A DNA stretch of 64,000 nucleotides from contig NZ_FNES01000003.1 in assembly GCF_900100195.1 (NCBI RefSeq), positions 1-64,000 on the forward strand, given 5' to 3'. The notes beneath the pieces were generated by a model. The model had not been told where the DNA came from, made no database searches, and was given only the letters and a program-made list of their open reading frames with translations. Numbering within the stretch: the stretch's first letter is position 1; the number at the start of each line of letters is the position of its first letter. This document shows, piece after piece, positions 26,370 to 35,856 of this stretch. This stretch comes from Billgrantia gudaonensis. Its GTDB lineage: Bacteria; Pseudomonadota; Gammaproteobacteria; Pseudomonadales; Halomonadaceae. A program made the translations under genes and the position numbers.

Positions 26370-26984
26370 TCACAGGGCCCTTGCCGGCACGCCTACCACG
26401 ACCTCGCCATCCGGAATATCCCGAATCACTGCCGCCCCGGCGCCAACCGTCACTCCCGCTCCAATACGCACCTGCTGCTTCACTGAGGCCCCGATACCAA
26501 TCCAGCAAGCTTCACCCACAGTGACCAATCCAGCCAGGTTAACGCCCGGGCACACATGAATGCCTGGGGCCAATTGGCAATCGTGATCGATACTGGCATT
26601 GGTATTCACAATGCAGGCCTCCCCAAGCTGGCTATCCACTTGGATCACAGCCCCGGCGAATACCACACTGCCCCTGCCAATATTCGCTTGAGAGCTCACC
26701 ACTGCCCGGGGATGCACAATCGTTGCAAGCCTGGCCCCCGCGCAGGCCAGCTTGCGAGTCTTGGCCAGTCGAGTGCGATTATTGCCGATACCGACCACAA
26801 CCCCCTCGAATTCTGCCAACTGGCTGAGCAAAGCTGCAGTATCGCCGGCTACGGACCAGGCACCATTCTCCTCAAGTTCAGGCCAGGCATCGTCGTAGAA
26901 CACTACCTCGGTCCACCCGGCCTGTAAGGCGGTATCGGCAACGACCTTGCCGTGCCCGCTGGCACCGAGAATGGCGAGCTTCAT
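26370..26984 (-). CDS. pglD: sugar O/N-acetyltransferase (PglD/NeuD family)
   Basis: A 204-residue trimeric acetyltransferase of the left-handed beta-helix type. The N-terminal Rossmann-like part starts MKLAILGASGHGKVVADTAL; the hexapeptide-repeat C-terminal half includes VIQVDSQLGEACIVNTNASI and the catalytic His in NASIDHDCQLAPGIHVCPG. It would acetylate the 4-amino group made by PglE. It overlaps pglC by 4 bp (ATGA), so production is coupled to the initiating transferase. Confidence 0.87.
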   Translation of the reverse strand: MKLAILGASGHGKVVADTALQAGWTEVVFYDDAWPELEENGAWSVAGDTAALLSQLAEFEGVVVGIGNNRTRLAKTRKLACAGARLATIVHPRAVVSSQANIGRGSVVFAGAVIQVDSQLGEACIVNTNASIDHDCQLAPGIHVCPGVNLAGLVTVGEACWIGIGASVKQQVRIGAGVTVGAGAAVIRDIPDGEVVVGVPARAL

Positions 26985-27574
26985 TTATCGTTTCCCTTGA
27001 ACCGCTCCATGGTCGCATGCCCCTCAGCCGAGACCCCTTCACGCATGAGCACTTTCTTGACGGTCAGCCACAATATCTTGATATCCAATATCAACGACCG
27101 ATGATCGACGTACCAGACATCGAGCTCGAATTTCTCTTCCCAGCTCAACGCATTGCGCCCATTGACCTGAGCCCATCCGGTAACGCCGGGCCTCACCTCA
27201 TGGCGACGGTACTGCTCCGGGCCGTAGAGAGGCAAGTACTCCATCAGCAGCGGGCGTGGCCCTACCAGGCTCATATCCCCCTTGAGAACGTTCCAAAGTT
27301 CAGGCAACTCATCAAGGCTGGTAGCACGCAGAAAATTGCCTAACTTGGTCATGCGCGCCTCGTCGGGTAGTGGCTTGCCATCGTCACCCAAAGCATCGCG
27401 CATAGTGCGGAACTTGACCATCTTGAAGGGCTTGCCATGCAGACCTGGGCGCACTTGCCGGAAAAGTACCGGAGAGCCGAGTCGCCACCAAACCAATAGA
27501 AAAATAAGAAAGATAATAGGTGAAAGTACTATCAAGGCGAAAACTGAGGCTATAATATCAACTGTTCTTTTCAC
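26981..27574 (-). CDS. pglC: initiating sugar-phosphate transferase (PglC-type)
   Basis: A 197-residue small polyprenol-phosphate phosphoglycosyltransferase with a single N-terminal membrane hairpin (VDIIASVFALIVLSPIIFLI) and the catalytic core KMVKFRTMRDALGDDGKPLP and TSLDELPELWNVLKGDMSLV, then GPRPLLMEYL. It moves a sugar-1-phosphate to undecaprenyl phosphate on the cytoplasmic face and so starts each repeat unit. GTG 27574 is taken as the start because of a G-rich site just before it; GTG 27598 is an alternative. It overlaps the upstream glycosyltransferase gene. Confidence 0.9.
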   Translation of the reverse strand: MKRTVDIIASVFALIVLSPIIFLIFLLVWWRLGSPVLFRQVRPGLHGKPFKMVKFRTMRDALGDDGKPLPDEARMTKLGNFLRATSLDELPELWNVLKGDMSLVGPRPLLMEYLPLYGPEQYRRHEVRPGVTGWAQVNGRNALSWEEKFELDVWYVDHRSLILDIKILWLTVKKVLMREGVSAEGHATMERFKGNDK

Positions 27575-28808
27575 GGATAGCCCCCAATAACACTTCACTC
27601 AATTTCAAGGCCAGTACCGAGTAATCATGCTTTTCAAGCGAATAGGCACGCCCCCTACGCCCCATCTCTTTCCGCTCAGAGTCTGGCAAAGACTTAAGCT
27701 TCAAGACTGCGCTGGCAATGGAATCGGGATCTTCTGCCGGGGTAGTGATACCTGCACCAGCTTCTTCAACCGGATCGCACTTCCCGGAGAAAGAGTGTAG
27801 AATCGGCGTTGCGGAATACAAATACTCCGGGATCTTATTTGCACCTATACCGAACCGATATATCATCTCATCACGCCAGCCGATAAAACATACATCGAAA
27901 TGTGCTAACATAGACTGTATCTGGACCTTGGGAATAGGATCGATAAACACGACGTTATCCAAACCCAATTCAAAAACCTGCCTCTGAAGGGCGTTTCTCT
28001 CCTTGCCGCCACCAACCAAGACGAAGGCGGTGTCATCACGTTCCTTAAGTCGCTCAGCGGCTTCCAGCAAGGTACCCAGTGCATTGGCAACGCCCAAAGT
28101 TCCTGTATAGCCAACGACGAACTTGCCTTGTGGTAGCTGAGCAACGGTTGCCGGATCAAGCGGCTCAGGCTGCGATACCTCTCCCATCGAAAAACCATTA
28201 GGTACCCAGCTGAACTTAGCCGGGTCCATGCCACGAGTCTGCATATGCTCAACTGCATTCTGCAGGTTGGATATCACCCGGTCGGAGTCGCGGTAGGCCT
28301 TGTCCTCTATCCATTGCAGCAACTGCATTAAAGGATGACGGAGGGAATAGCCCCCGACCTGCATCAGAGTCAACGGCCAGATATCGCGCACCTCGAAGAT
28401 CAACGGCACCTCGAATCGTTTGGCGAGCCGCTGTGCGCCGAGGAACCCCACCAGCGAGGGGGAAGAGTAGAGAATCGCGTCGGGCCGCTCAGCAATCGCG
28501 CCAGGCAGCTTTCGCAATAGCCAGGCGAAACGAAACCAGTTCAATACGCGCTTTTTCGAATGGGCATCCGGATACGGCGGTAACCTTACCCACGCCATCT
28601 GAAAGCCTTCGGCTTCTTCTAGGGTAATATCATCTTGTACCTCAGGAGACTGTCGCAACAGATGAGTAAAGCTGGCTGCCACCACAGTGACATGCCATCC
28701 TTGAACCGCCAGTTCACGAGCAAGCTGGTAATGTCTCCCCGCGTAACCAGTTGCGGGCGACGAGGCATATTGATTGATGATCCAAATATTTATTTTTGGC
28801 CGCTCCAC
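27558..28808 (-). CDS. GT4 glycosyltransferase (WbuB/WcaI-like)
   Basis: A 416-residue GT-B enzyme. It opens with INIWIINQYASSPATGYAGR and the N-terminal acceptor domain contains EVRDIWPLTLMQVGGY, both typical of WbuB-like L-FucNAc or related transferases. The donor domain has VVGYTGTLGVANALGTLLEA and ends with a weak E-x7-E region around NKIPEYLYSATPIL. GTG 28808 has AAGG ten bases before it. It overlaps pglC by 17 bp, so it probably adds the second sugar onto the PglC product. Base composition here is between the GC-rich flank and the AT-rich core. Confidence 0.82.
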   Translation of the reverse strand: MERPKINIWIINQYASSPATGYAGRHYQLARELAVQGWHVTVVAASFTHLLRQSPEVQDDITLEEAEGFQMAWVRLPPYPDAHSKKRVLNWFRFAWLLRKLPGAIAERPDAILYSSPSLVGFLGAQRLAKRFEVPLIFEVRDIWPLTLMQVGGYSLRHPLMQLLQWIEDKAYRDSDRVISNLQNAVEHMQTRGMDPAKFSWVPNGFSMGEVSQPEPLDPATVAQLPQGKFVVGYTGTLGVANALGTLLEAAERLKERDDTAFVLVGGGKERNALQRQVFELGLDNVVFIDPIPKVQIQSMLAHFDVCFIGWRDEMIYRFGIGANKIPEYLYSATPILHSFSGKCDPVEEAGAGITTPAEDPDSIASAVLKLKSLPDSERKEMGRRGRAYSLEKHDYSVLALKLSEVLLGAIREKNS

Positions 28809-28815
28809 GACAAGA

Positions 28816-29646
28816 TTACCTTACAGTCAACATTTTCTGAGTCGCTCGCCAGTCATCAGCACAGAGTTCTTTTAAGTACTCGGCAGCTTCCGGACTAAAT
28901 ACAAGCTCATCTCCACGGTTAACTTTTCTGTATAAAGATGAAAAACCAGTTCTTTTCACCCAGTTTATCAACCAAGGGGCTCGATACTTAGAAAAGACAA
29001 AAACTTTTGCTCGAAGATTCTCTAACCACGAAAACTTCGGATTCACTCCAGCGCTAACGACTTGATCCGCTTCCGTGATATCTGCACTTTCGCAAACTCC
29101 GAGAAAAGACCAGAGCTCTCCGAGAACATGCCTACCATTATTTAGGCATGTTGATTGGCACACGATAAAAACCGAAGCGTCTCCGAAGACCTCACAATAT
29201 TTCTTTAGCCCCGGCAGGTAGCAGGAGTTCGAAAGAACTTCAGGGTGTTTACCTATAATATCCTCAAGGGAGTTTTGAGGAATTTCTCCTGACATTTCTG
29301 GCAAGCTTCCATCCCTGATCAAATGCTTTATGTGACTTAATGCACGACTAACAGGTTCCCTCACAACAGCAATAATTTTAACGTCACCCAGCGCATCCTT
29401 TATCTTTTGAGCACTACCCGGCCAATATATATAATTAGATGCAAACTCTCCGCGATACTTGTAATCAGCGGCATTCTCAAAAAACGCCAAGTACCACTCA
29501 AGGCCTTTGTTTTCATTGTCGACAAAATACCGAAGCTCTTTCGGCGAACTCATAAATATTTCAGGATGGGAACGAAGGCACTCAGAAAGCCAGGTGCTAG
29601 CACACTTCTGCCCCCCTATTCCAATAAAATTAGGTTTAACTTTCAT
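28816..29646 (-). CDS. PAPS-dependent sulfotransferase
   Basis: A 276-residue cytoplasmic sulfotransferase. The 5'-phosphosulfate loop is NFIGIGGQKCASTWLSECLR and the 3'-phosphate motif is IIAVVREPVSRALSHIKHL, the two signatures of the family. PKELRYF follows the first loop, as in carbohydrate sulfotransferases. ATG 29646 is preferred over the GTG 9 bp before it, which has no room for a ribosome binding site. With glycosyltransferases on both sides and PAPS synthesis encoded 11 kb away, it probably sulfates a sugar of the repeat unit. Confidence 0.87.
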   Translation of the reverse strand: MKVKPNFIGIGGQKCASTWLSECLRSHPEIFMSSPKELRYFVDNENKGLEWYLAFFENAADYKYRGEFASNYIYWPGSAQKIKDALGDVKIIAVVREPVSRALSHIKHLIRDGSLPEMSGEIPQNSLEDIIGKHPEVLSNSCYLPGLKKYCEVFGDASVFIVCQSTCLNNGRHVLGELWSFLGVCESADITEADQVVSAGVNPKFSWLENLRAKVFVFSKYRAPWLINWVKRTGFSSLYRKVNRGDELVFSPEAAEYLKELCADDWRATQKMLTVR

Positions 29647-29651
29647 GCTTA

Positions 29652-30596
29652 TCACATCCTATACTTAATAACTTTATTTAGCCTCTCTAGGCCCCAAGCA
29701 AGATTTCTTGTAAATCTATACCAATAACTCACTTTACTTTTACCTTCTATTTCAAGAAGGTAGTCTAAAAGCTGGCTACACGGAACAAACCAACCGTTAC
29801 GTGATGCAAGGTCGTCGATACGAGCTTTGAAAGCTTCATCAAGATTACCGCTTTCGTCTACAAAACCACTAGCAAAATGGGTATAAACAATGCAAGCACC
29901 GCCTTCGGCTTCTAGCTTATCCAAATTATCAGGTGATAAAAGGTCATTAAAAACGGTAACATTGTGCCCATCCGATGAGCTAAACCAGTAATTCACATAA
30001 GGTTTACTAGGGTCATGCCAAGGCATTTCAGGATCGCGACTTAAAGTATTTATCTCCGAAAAAGTAAGATTCCTAACATATTTTATTTTTCTTTTAGCTG
30101 CGTCACCCCAAAAAAATTCCGAGGTTTTTTCATCCCCTCCCGCAGGCGTAGGTTTTCGACGCTTTATGAAGTACGCTATCTTATAGAGAACACTAATTGG
30201 CCAAACAAACCTCTTATCCCACCAATAAAGATTATCAGGGTTGGACACATGATTACAGTGAACTTTAGGGAAATAATTAAGCTTATCTTTAAATTCTTCG
30301 AGACCTAAGAGAATTTCCTCTCGCGGAAAACGACCATCTCCAACATTGTGGAGGCCTATCTCTACGCCCGCACTATCCAAACTCTCAACCCATTCCAAAT
30401 AGTCAGAATCACTTAAAGACCCGCCTGAGTAACTTCCTCTAGACGGGTAGACCCAAACTGACTTGGTCGTTAGTACTCCTTTCTCTACGAGGTAGTCATA
30501 CACTGGCTTACAGTTTTTGACAGTTGAGTTATCTGTATCGTCGAAGATTGAGAAGGCAAATTTTGCGCCATCAGGCCACCGGACATTTTGGTTCAT
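29652..30596 (-). CDS. polysaccharide-deacetylase-like protein
   Basis: A 314-residue protein with a NodB-type fold start (FAFSIFDDTDNSTVKNCKPV) where DD would bind metal, then EIGLHNVGDGRFPREEILLG and a late YTHFASGF strand. The usual HxxxH metal motif is not obvious (only one His in GLHNVGD), so it may be a divergent or inactive member. It has no signal peptide. The start overlaps the stop of the broken epimerase by 4 bp. It is AT-rich like the rest of the cassette. The target is presumably an N-acetyl sugar of the polymer. Confidence 0.6.
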   Translation of the reverse strand: MNQNVRWPDGAKFAFSIFDDTDNSTVKNCKPVYDYLVEKGVLTTKSVWVYPSRGSYSGGSLSDSDYLEWVESLDSAGVEIGLHNVGDGRFPREEILLGLEEFKDKLNYFPKVHCNHVSNPDNLYWWDKRFVWPISVLYKIAYFIKRRKPTPAGGDEKTSEFFWGDAAKRKIKYVRNLTFSEINTLSRDPEMPWHDPSKPYVNYWFSSSDGHNVTVFNDLLSPDNLDKLEAEGGACIVYTHFASGFVDESGNLDEAFKARIDDLASRNGWFVPCSQLLDYLLEIEGKSKVSYWYRFTRNLAWGLERLNKVIKYRM

Positions 30597-31530
30597 GAAC
30601 TCTCCGGTTCTAAAAGTTTATTCACAACTCGTTGAGATGCTCCGCCACTACCATACAGCCACCCGATATCCTCAACTATACAACCAAAATTCCGCCCCGC
30701 AACCTCAACCATCTTGACATTAACCGCCCCAACTAGCTGACTGGGCCCGGCGCCCACCTCCTCCATCCATTCTGTCTGATCACGTATGGTCACGTAGGCT
30801 TCTCCAAAAAAGAACGCTTCCTTTTATACACCACCACTGTCAGTGAGTACATATTCACAGTGATCTAGCGACCAAACCATTCCAAAATACCCCATCGGCT
30901 CAATTAGGTGAACATTCAGTTCTAGGCACTGTTGAGTGATCAGCTTACATATGGGCGAATGCAAAGATAATACTACAGAGGATTGATCGCTGTGGAGTTG
31001 GTTGAACGAGCTGATAACATTGTCCAAACGTTCGGGGCTATCAGTATTATCAACTCAGTGTAGCGATGCGAGGGTAAACCACTCTAGTAAATAGCCGGCA
31101 GCCAGGGAAACCGCCTTTTCTGCGAATAGCAACGCAGGGTCTTGCATCACATCGCCGGATTACAGTACTTTCACCGGCTTGCTGGAAAAACCCTCACTTC
31201 CGAATTCTTGACAGTTGTGTTGGTAGGACATAATAGCAAGTCGCTAATCTGGTCAGTGAGGACGCAGTTGATCTCCTCCCGCATCTGCATATTGAAGCTG
31301 CGCTAACCTACTTCAACATGGTCAACGGGAATATACAGCTCAGCAGCCGCCAATGCACCAGCAGTGTTGAACACCAGCACACGATCAAGCTTGTGCTCAA
31401 GCAGCACGTGCCCGACCTCATTCAGCATGCGTCCCGTCATTTCGCCGTGGTTACCGCAATGGATATCAATTATATTGTCACACCGGGGAATGCCAAACTG
31501 GTTGGAGAAGATATCCGAAATATTGCATAA
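30593..31530 (-). pseudogene. UDP-GlcNAc 2-epimerase (WecB/WbpI family), degraded
   Basis: Epimerase sequence is recognisable across three pieces in more than one frame. From about 31527: ISDIFSNQFGIPR, then HGEMTGRMLNEVGHVLLEHK and AAAELYIPVDHVEVG, with a small deletion where the family has YGDTNST. In the middle: SGDVMQDPALLFAEKA. From 31027: RLDNVISSFNQLHSDQ, VHLIEPMGYFGMVWSL, LTDSGGV, an in-frame TAA, then KEAFFFGEAYVTIRDQTEW to the stop at 30593. The first 60 or so residues are missing. With several stops and frame changes it cannot make an epimerase. In the wbpA-B-D-E pathway this enzyme would be WbpI. Confidence 0.88.
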
Positions 31531-31536
31531 GTGCTA

Positions 31537-32658
31537 TCAGGCATCCAGAGATTTATAAAAATCGAGCAGCTTTCTCTCTTCAATACTCCAATTGTAATTC
31601 ATTTCCACAGCTCGCTGCCCATTTATTCCCATACGCTCCGCTTCTTCTGGATTAGAAACCAAATAATCAATTGCCTCAGCAATTGCTTGGGGGTCAAGCG
31701 GATCCACACAAATACCGCACTGATTGCTTTCGACTATTTTTCTCCAAAGCGAAAAGTCCGAGGCGACGACAGGAAGACCAGCAGCCATATACTCAAACAT
31801 CTTAACCGGCAGTGAATCTAGATAATTAACCATCGGGTGCAAAACAACCACCCCTGCAATTGAGTCATTCAATAACTTCTTTACACCTTTTCGATTCAGC
31901 CAGCCGAGAAAACCTACCTTTTTCCATCCCGCATCAGTTCTTATTTGGTCTTCAAAAGCTTGATGACTAAAACGACCACCAATAACAAGTTCCACACCTG
32001 TCTTTGTCAAAGACATGGCTTCAATCATCTCTTGTGTTCCACGAATACGATCGAGCCCACCCACATAACACACTTTTTTCTTCTTTTTAGACCAATCTGG
32101 TTCAACAACAGATAGCTCTCCCAGCAACGGATAGTTGTTGATATCGACTGACCTAACATCGAGCTCAGTGAACTTATCCCGAATATAAGGAGTCGCCGCA
32201 ATCACTCCATCCAGCTTACGGCAGGCCCAGCGCTCATAGACTGCAAATGACCTAGATAGCAGCCACTTGGCCGACTTATTCAAATAGGGCTTACCCAACA
32301 GCTGTTTCGGCACATCCTCATGAGCATCGAAAATTACCTTTTTTCCACGTTTTTTCAGCTTCAAGCCAACAGGGATCAATTCGGGGTCGTGCAGGTGGTA
32401 GATGTCAGCATCCAGAGCCAATGCTTTATTTAATATACGCCTTGGAGCGTTTTGAATGCGATCAAGACGCCCTTTAGAAGCACCAACATCGAGGACAGTA
32501 ACATCGTCTTTTTCTTCATCACCCTTTCCATCAGCTACGATTAATTTAACATTATACCCATGAGCGGCGAGAGATCTGCATTCTTTGATAAAGATACGAG
32601 TGTCAAAACGGGCATGGACAGAAGTCAAATGAACAACATGCAAATCAGAGGGCATCAT
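31537..32658 (-). CDS. GT4 glycosyltransferase
   Basis: A 373-residue GT-B glycosyltransferase. The acceptor domain opens with [20 protein letters not shown] and contains [20 protein letters not shown] and [12 protein letters not shown], a pattern frequent in capsule and O-antigen transferases. The donor domain shows [20 protein letters not shown] and the late [19 protein letters not shown] with the family acidic pair. ATG 32658 follows AAAGAGA and overlaps the end of the upstream glycosyltransferase gene by 14 bp. Sugar specificity is unknown. Confidence 0.82.
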   Translation of the reverse strand: MMPSDLHVVHLTSVHARFDTRIFIKECRSLAAHGYNVKLIVADGKGDEEKDDVTVLDVGASKGRLDRIQNAPRRILNKALALDADIYHLHDPELIPVGLKLKKRGKKVIFDAHEDVPKQLLGKPYLNKSAKWLLSRSFAVYERWACRKLDGVIAATPYIRDKFTELDVRSVDINNYPLLGELSVVEPDWSKKKKKVCYVGGLDRIRGTQEMIEAMSLTKTGVELVIGGRFSHQAFEDQIRTDAGWKKVGFLGWLNRKGVKKLLNDSIAGVVVLHPMVNYLDSLPVKMFEYMAAGLPVVASDFSLWRKIVESNQCGICVDPLDPQAIAEAIDYLVSNPEEAERMGINGQRAVEMNYNWSIEERKLLDFYKSLDA

Positions 32659-33766
32659 AAATCTCTTTAATGATTTTTTCTTGCTCTTCCCAGCAGTACT
32701 TCTTTCGAGCTTCAAAAACATTTTCCTGTACTGAAGAATAATCTTGAGACAGAGAATCCATCACCGCTTTACGAAAGCCTTCCACAGTATTGGATTCAGC
32801 AACAACTCCCACCCCTTCTTTCTCAACCAACCGTTTCATCTCGTAAAGGTTAGAGGTAAGCACTGGTAGCCCGGACATGAGATATTCAAACAACTTATTG
32901 GGCAAACAGTAACGATAGCTTAAACAAGAATCCTCTATAAATGAAATACCATAATCTGCAGAACTAGTAAAATTTAAAATAGCATCAGGCGCAACGGCTG
33001 GGTAAAAAAAGATTGTGTTACTTTCTTTCGCCCTTCTTTGGATTAATATCTCAAGAGGGCCATACCCCATACATACGAGCACATTTTTGTCAGAACCCAG
33101 ACCAGTGAAAGCTTCCAAAATCAACTCAATTCCTCGCCCTTTACTGAGCCCTCCTTGATAAAGAAATATTGTTTGATCTGACCGCAAACCTAATTCTTCC
33201 CGAAAAAAATTACACTTTGGCTGCTCTCTATACTTTGGGCAATTTAAAACGAGACTAGGCTTCGTAATTTTATAGATACGAGCATATTCTTCTGCAATTG
33301 AGTCGCTTACCGTGATCACTTGATCAGCGTAAAAAATTAAAAATCGCTCAAGAAAATATTTAAACTTTTTAGAACACAAAGACTGATTAGGCTTGTCGTT
33401 AATTGCGTACTCATGAGAATCATACACAATGCTTATCGCTGGCCTTGTGGCTTTGCAAAGAGCACCAATTATCAATGCATTCAAGTCATTGCAGTGCAAA
33501 ACATCTGCTCTGCGATAATTTATAATAAACCGGATCAAAAATTCAATAAACTTTATCGCCTGAACTACTCTATTCTTCGACCAGTTACGTGTTACTAATG
33601 AAATTCTATGGATACGTATAGAGCCGTCTTTTTCATTCTCAGGGAGACCAGTTTCATGAAGTGCGACCACCTGGACTTCATGGCCGTGGCTAGCCAAAGT
33701 TTTCGATGTTTTTAAAACCCGACTGTCATTAATAAAATTATTAAGGACCAAGTTAACAATTTTCAT
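32645..33766 (-). CDS. GT4 glycosyltransferase
   Basis: A 373-residue GT-B enzyme starting [20 protein letters not shown], with [16 protein letters not shown] in the acceptor domain and [20 protein letters not shown] plus [20 protein letters not shown] in the donor domain. ATG 33766 overlaps the asnB stop as ATGA. Strong AT bias, shared with its neighbours, marks it as part of the exchanged cassette. It is distinct from the next enzyme, so the two probably form different linkages of the repeat unit. Confidence 0.82.
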   Translation of the reverse strand: MKIVNLVLNNFINDSRVLKTSKTLASHGHEVQVVALHETGLPENEKDGSIRIHRISLVTRNWSKNRVVQAIKFIEFLIRFIINYRRADVLHCNDLNALIIGALCKATRPAISIVYDSHEYAINDKPNQSLCSKKFKYFLERFLIFYADQVITVSDSIAEEYARIYKITKPSLVLNCPKYREQPKCNFFREELGLRSDQTIFLYQGGLSKGRGIELILEAFTGLGSDKNVLVCMGYGPLEILIQRRAKESNTIFFYPAVAPDAILNFTSSADYGISFIEDSCLSYRYCLPNKLFEYLMSGLPVLTSNLYEMKRLVEKEGVGVVAESNTVEGFRKAVMDSLSQDYSSVQENVFEARKKYCWEEQEKIIKEIYDAL

Positions 33767-35646
33767 TTTACACCCATCAAACTGCACCATCGTAAATAAT
33801 TAACCCATCTCCAGACTCTGCCATCGAAATTTCTCTTCCCATCCACAACCTCTTCAAGCTCATCAACAAGTTTTTCTTTATTTAGAAAGGGGAGATCCGG
33901 CGCTTGATCAATCCAACTTTTGACGAGGTCAGCCATGCTAAGTAGCCAAGTAGATTCAGGTGTGGCAAAACCGATTTTATCTTTTCTATCCAAATGACTA
34001 TCTGGCACAATACCTCTCATCGCCTCTCTAAATACATGCTTGGTGACCCCCTCTTCTGAGACTAAATAACTTTCCGGTAATGATAATAGAAATTCGGCCA
34101 AAGGGATTGTCAGGAATGGTACCCGACTCTCAATAGAAAAAGCCATTGAGTTTCGATCTCCATGGCGCAACAACGAAGGTAGACCATGGTGCATCAGCGC
34201 ATGTGCTAGTGCCTCTTTAACTCTCAACCCTTGATTCTTTTGGCTTAATAGTGCACGTGCCTCCATAAAAACAACTCCATTTTCAGCCATATATTCAGTG
34301 TTTAACCAAGCAGGCTCAAAATCACGACCCATTTTTTTTCTTGCCAGTGAATACAAGCGATTTGGGAGTTTAATTTTCAAAAGATACTGCCACGCTAAGA
34401 AATAATTCCTACTGGGTGATTGTGCCCACCGCTTTGCGTATTGATGCGCTGCTCGCCACCCCTTCGTTTCAATCAAACTAAGTAAACGATGACCAGGATA
34501 ACCTGAATAGCCTGCTAAAAGCTCATCCGCACCTTGGCCATCTAGTGTAACCGTAACACCGCTCTCCTTAGCTAGCCTATATACACGGTACTGTGCATAA
34601 ATACTAGTACTACCAAATGGTTCACCTTGCTTCAGCAGCATGTCATCTAAGTCAGCTTCCAACTCCTGCTCATCGGCTATGACTTTATGCTCCCTTGTCC
34701 CCATCTCTTTGTTGAGAAGATCAATCCACTTCTCTTCTGAGATAGATTGATCATTGGATACATAACTAAACGTATTCAGTGGTACATCCGGCTCAAGATG
34801 TCGAACGGCAGAAACTACAGCAGATGAATCAATACCGCCAGATAATGCAACACCAACAGGCACGTCACTGCGCAAATGTAGCGCTACACTATCTAGAAAA
34901 AGATTCCTTAACTTCTCAGCTGCTTGATCAAAACTCAATGATGAACTATTACTTATCTCCGGCTTCCACCAGCGTTTGGGTTCTGACAATTCCCCCGTTT
35001 TTAGATTAAAATTAAAGTAGTGCGCAGGAGGAAGTTGGTTTACACCCGCCACAAAACTGAACTCCGATGAGTCATAATAGCCATGAACCAAGTAGTCGTA
35101 GGCACGCTGTAGATCAGGTTTAGGGGCTTCTTGACGCAAATGAATTAATGGTTGCATTTCAGATGCAAAATATAAATTATTTCCTTGATGAGCATAAAAA
35201 AAAGGCTTTATACCAAATGCATCACGAATAAAAATTAGTTTTTGTTCGGCCCGATCAAGGAACACAAATGAAAACATACCAATAAGGCGGCGCAAAACTT
35301 CCACCCCCCACTGTACTATAGAATAGAGAAGAACTTCAGTATCTGATTCCGTTCTAAAAGAGTAGCCAAGGTTTTTAAGCTCAGATCTTATTTCTCTATA
35401 ATTATATACTTCTCCATTATAAACCAGGCAATAACGACCACAAATTGAATTGAAGGGCTGGCAAGCCTGGTCACTAAGATCTATAACTGAAAGTCGCGTA
35501 TGGCCAAGATAAACATTCTTACCATTAATTTTTTCATGATGGTAAGATCTATGATCAGGGCCACGATGCGCGATCATTCCTAAAGCGCCATCGACTACTT
35601 CATTAGGTTTTTTTTCTGTAACGACGCAACCAAGAAGTCCACACAT
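33763..35646 (-). CDS. asnB: asparagine synthase-like amidotransferase, copy 1
   Basis: A 627-residue glutamine-dependent amidotransferase. The mature N-terminus is Cys (MCGLLGCVV), the nucleophile of the class-II glutaminase domain (residues 1 to about 190, with HRGPDHRSYHH and YNGEVYNYREIR). The synthetase domain has the PP-loop VGVALSGGIDSSAVVSAV and LLAGYSGYPGH. In polysaccharide loci such proteins often amidate sugar carboxylates rather than aspartate. Uronic acids made by Ugd and WbpA-E are likely substrates here, although true asparagine synthesis is not excluded. Confidence 0.83.
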   Translation of the reverse strand: MCGLLGCVVTEKKPNEVVDGALGMIAHRGPDHRSYHHEKINGKNVYLGHTRLSVIDLSDQACQPFNSICGRYCLVYNGEVYNYREIRSELKNLGYSFRTESDTEVLLYSIVQWGVEVLRRLIGMFSFVFLDRAEQKLIFIRDAFGIKPFFYAHQGNNLYFASEMQPLIHLRQEAPKPDLQRAYDYLVHGYYDSSEFSFVAGVNQLPPAHYFNFNLKTGELSEPKRWWKPEISNSSSLSFDQAAEKLRNLFLDSVALHLRSDVPVGVALSGGIDSSAVVSAVRHLEPDVPLNTFSYVSNDQSISEEKWIDLLNKEMGTREHKVIADEQELEADLDDMLLKQGEPFGSTSIYAQYRVYRLAKESGVTVTLDGQGADELLAGYSGYPGHRLLSLIETKGWRAAHQYAKRWAQSPSRNYFLAWQYLLKIKLPNRLYSLARKKMGRDFEPAWLNTEYMAENGVVFMEARALLSQKNQGLRVKEALAHALMHHGLPSLLRHGDRNSMAFSIESRVPFLTIPLAEFLLSLPESYLVSEEGVTKHVFREAMRGIVPDSHLDRKDKIGFATPESTWLLSMADLVKSWIDQAPDLPFLNKEKLVDELEEVVDGKRNFDGRVWRWVNYLRWCSLMGVK

Positions 35647-35856
35647 TATTCAAACTCTTTAAATAAATTCATAAAGAAGGAAAATAAGCCAAGAGACAAC
35701 TTATTCACTCTAGACGTATCCCAGGGAAAGTTAAAGCCAATTACAGAGGGTTAGTTAGAGTCATCCTGGTAAGATCCAGTTAAGATATCAACAAAGTAGT
35801 TACCACTAAAACCCTTTCCAGAGATTTTAAGCTTTCGCGACCAGGTTCCCGATATC
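35647..35856 (-). other. intergenic stretch with a possible gene remnant
   Basis: This 210-bp stretch separates wzy from asnB. On the minus strand a frame overlapping the end of wzy reads ISGTWSRKLKISGKGFSGN and then YFVDILTGSYQDDSN before a stop at 35751. It reads like the tail of a coding sequence but has no start of its own and I cannot name its source. The rest shows nothing except the asnB ribosome binding site (AAAGAG). Confidence 0.3.
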
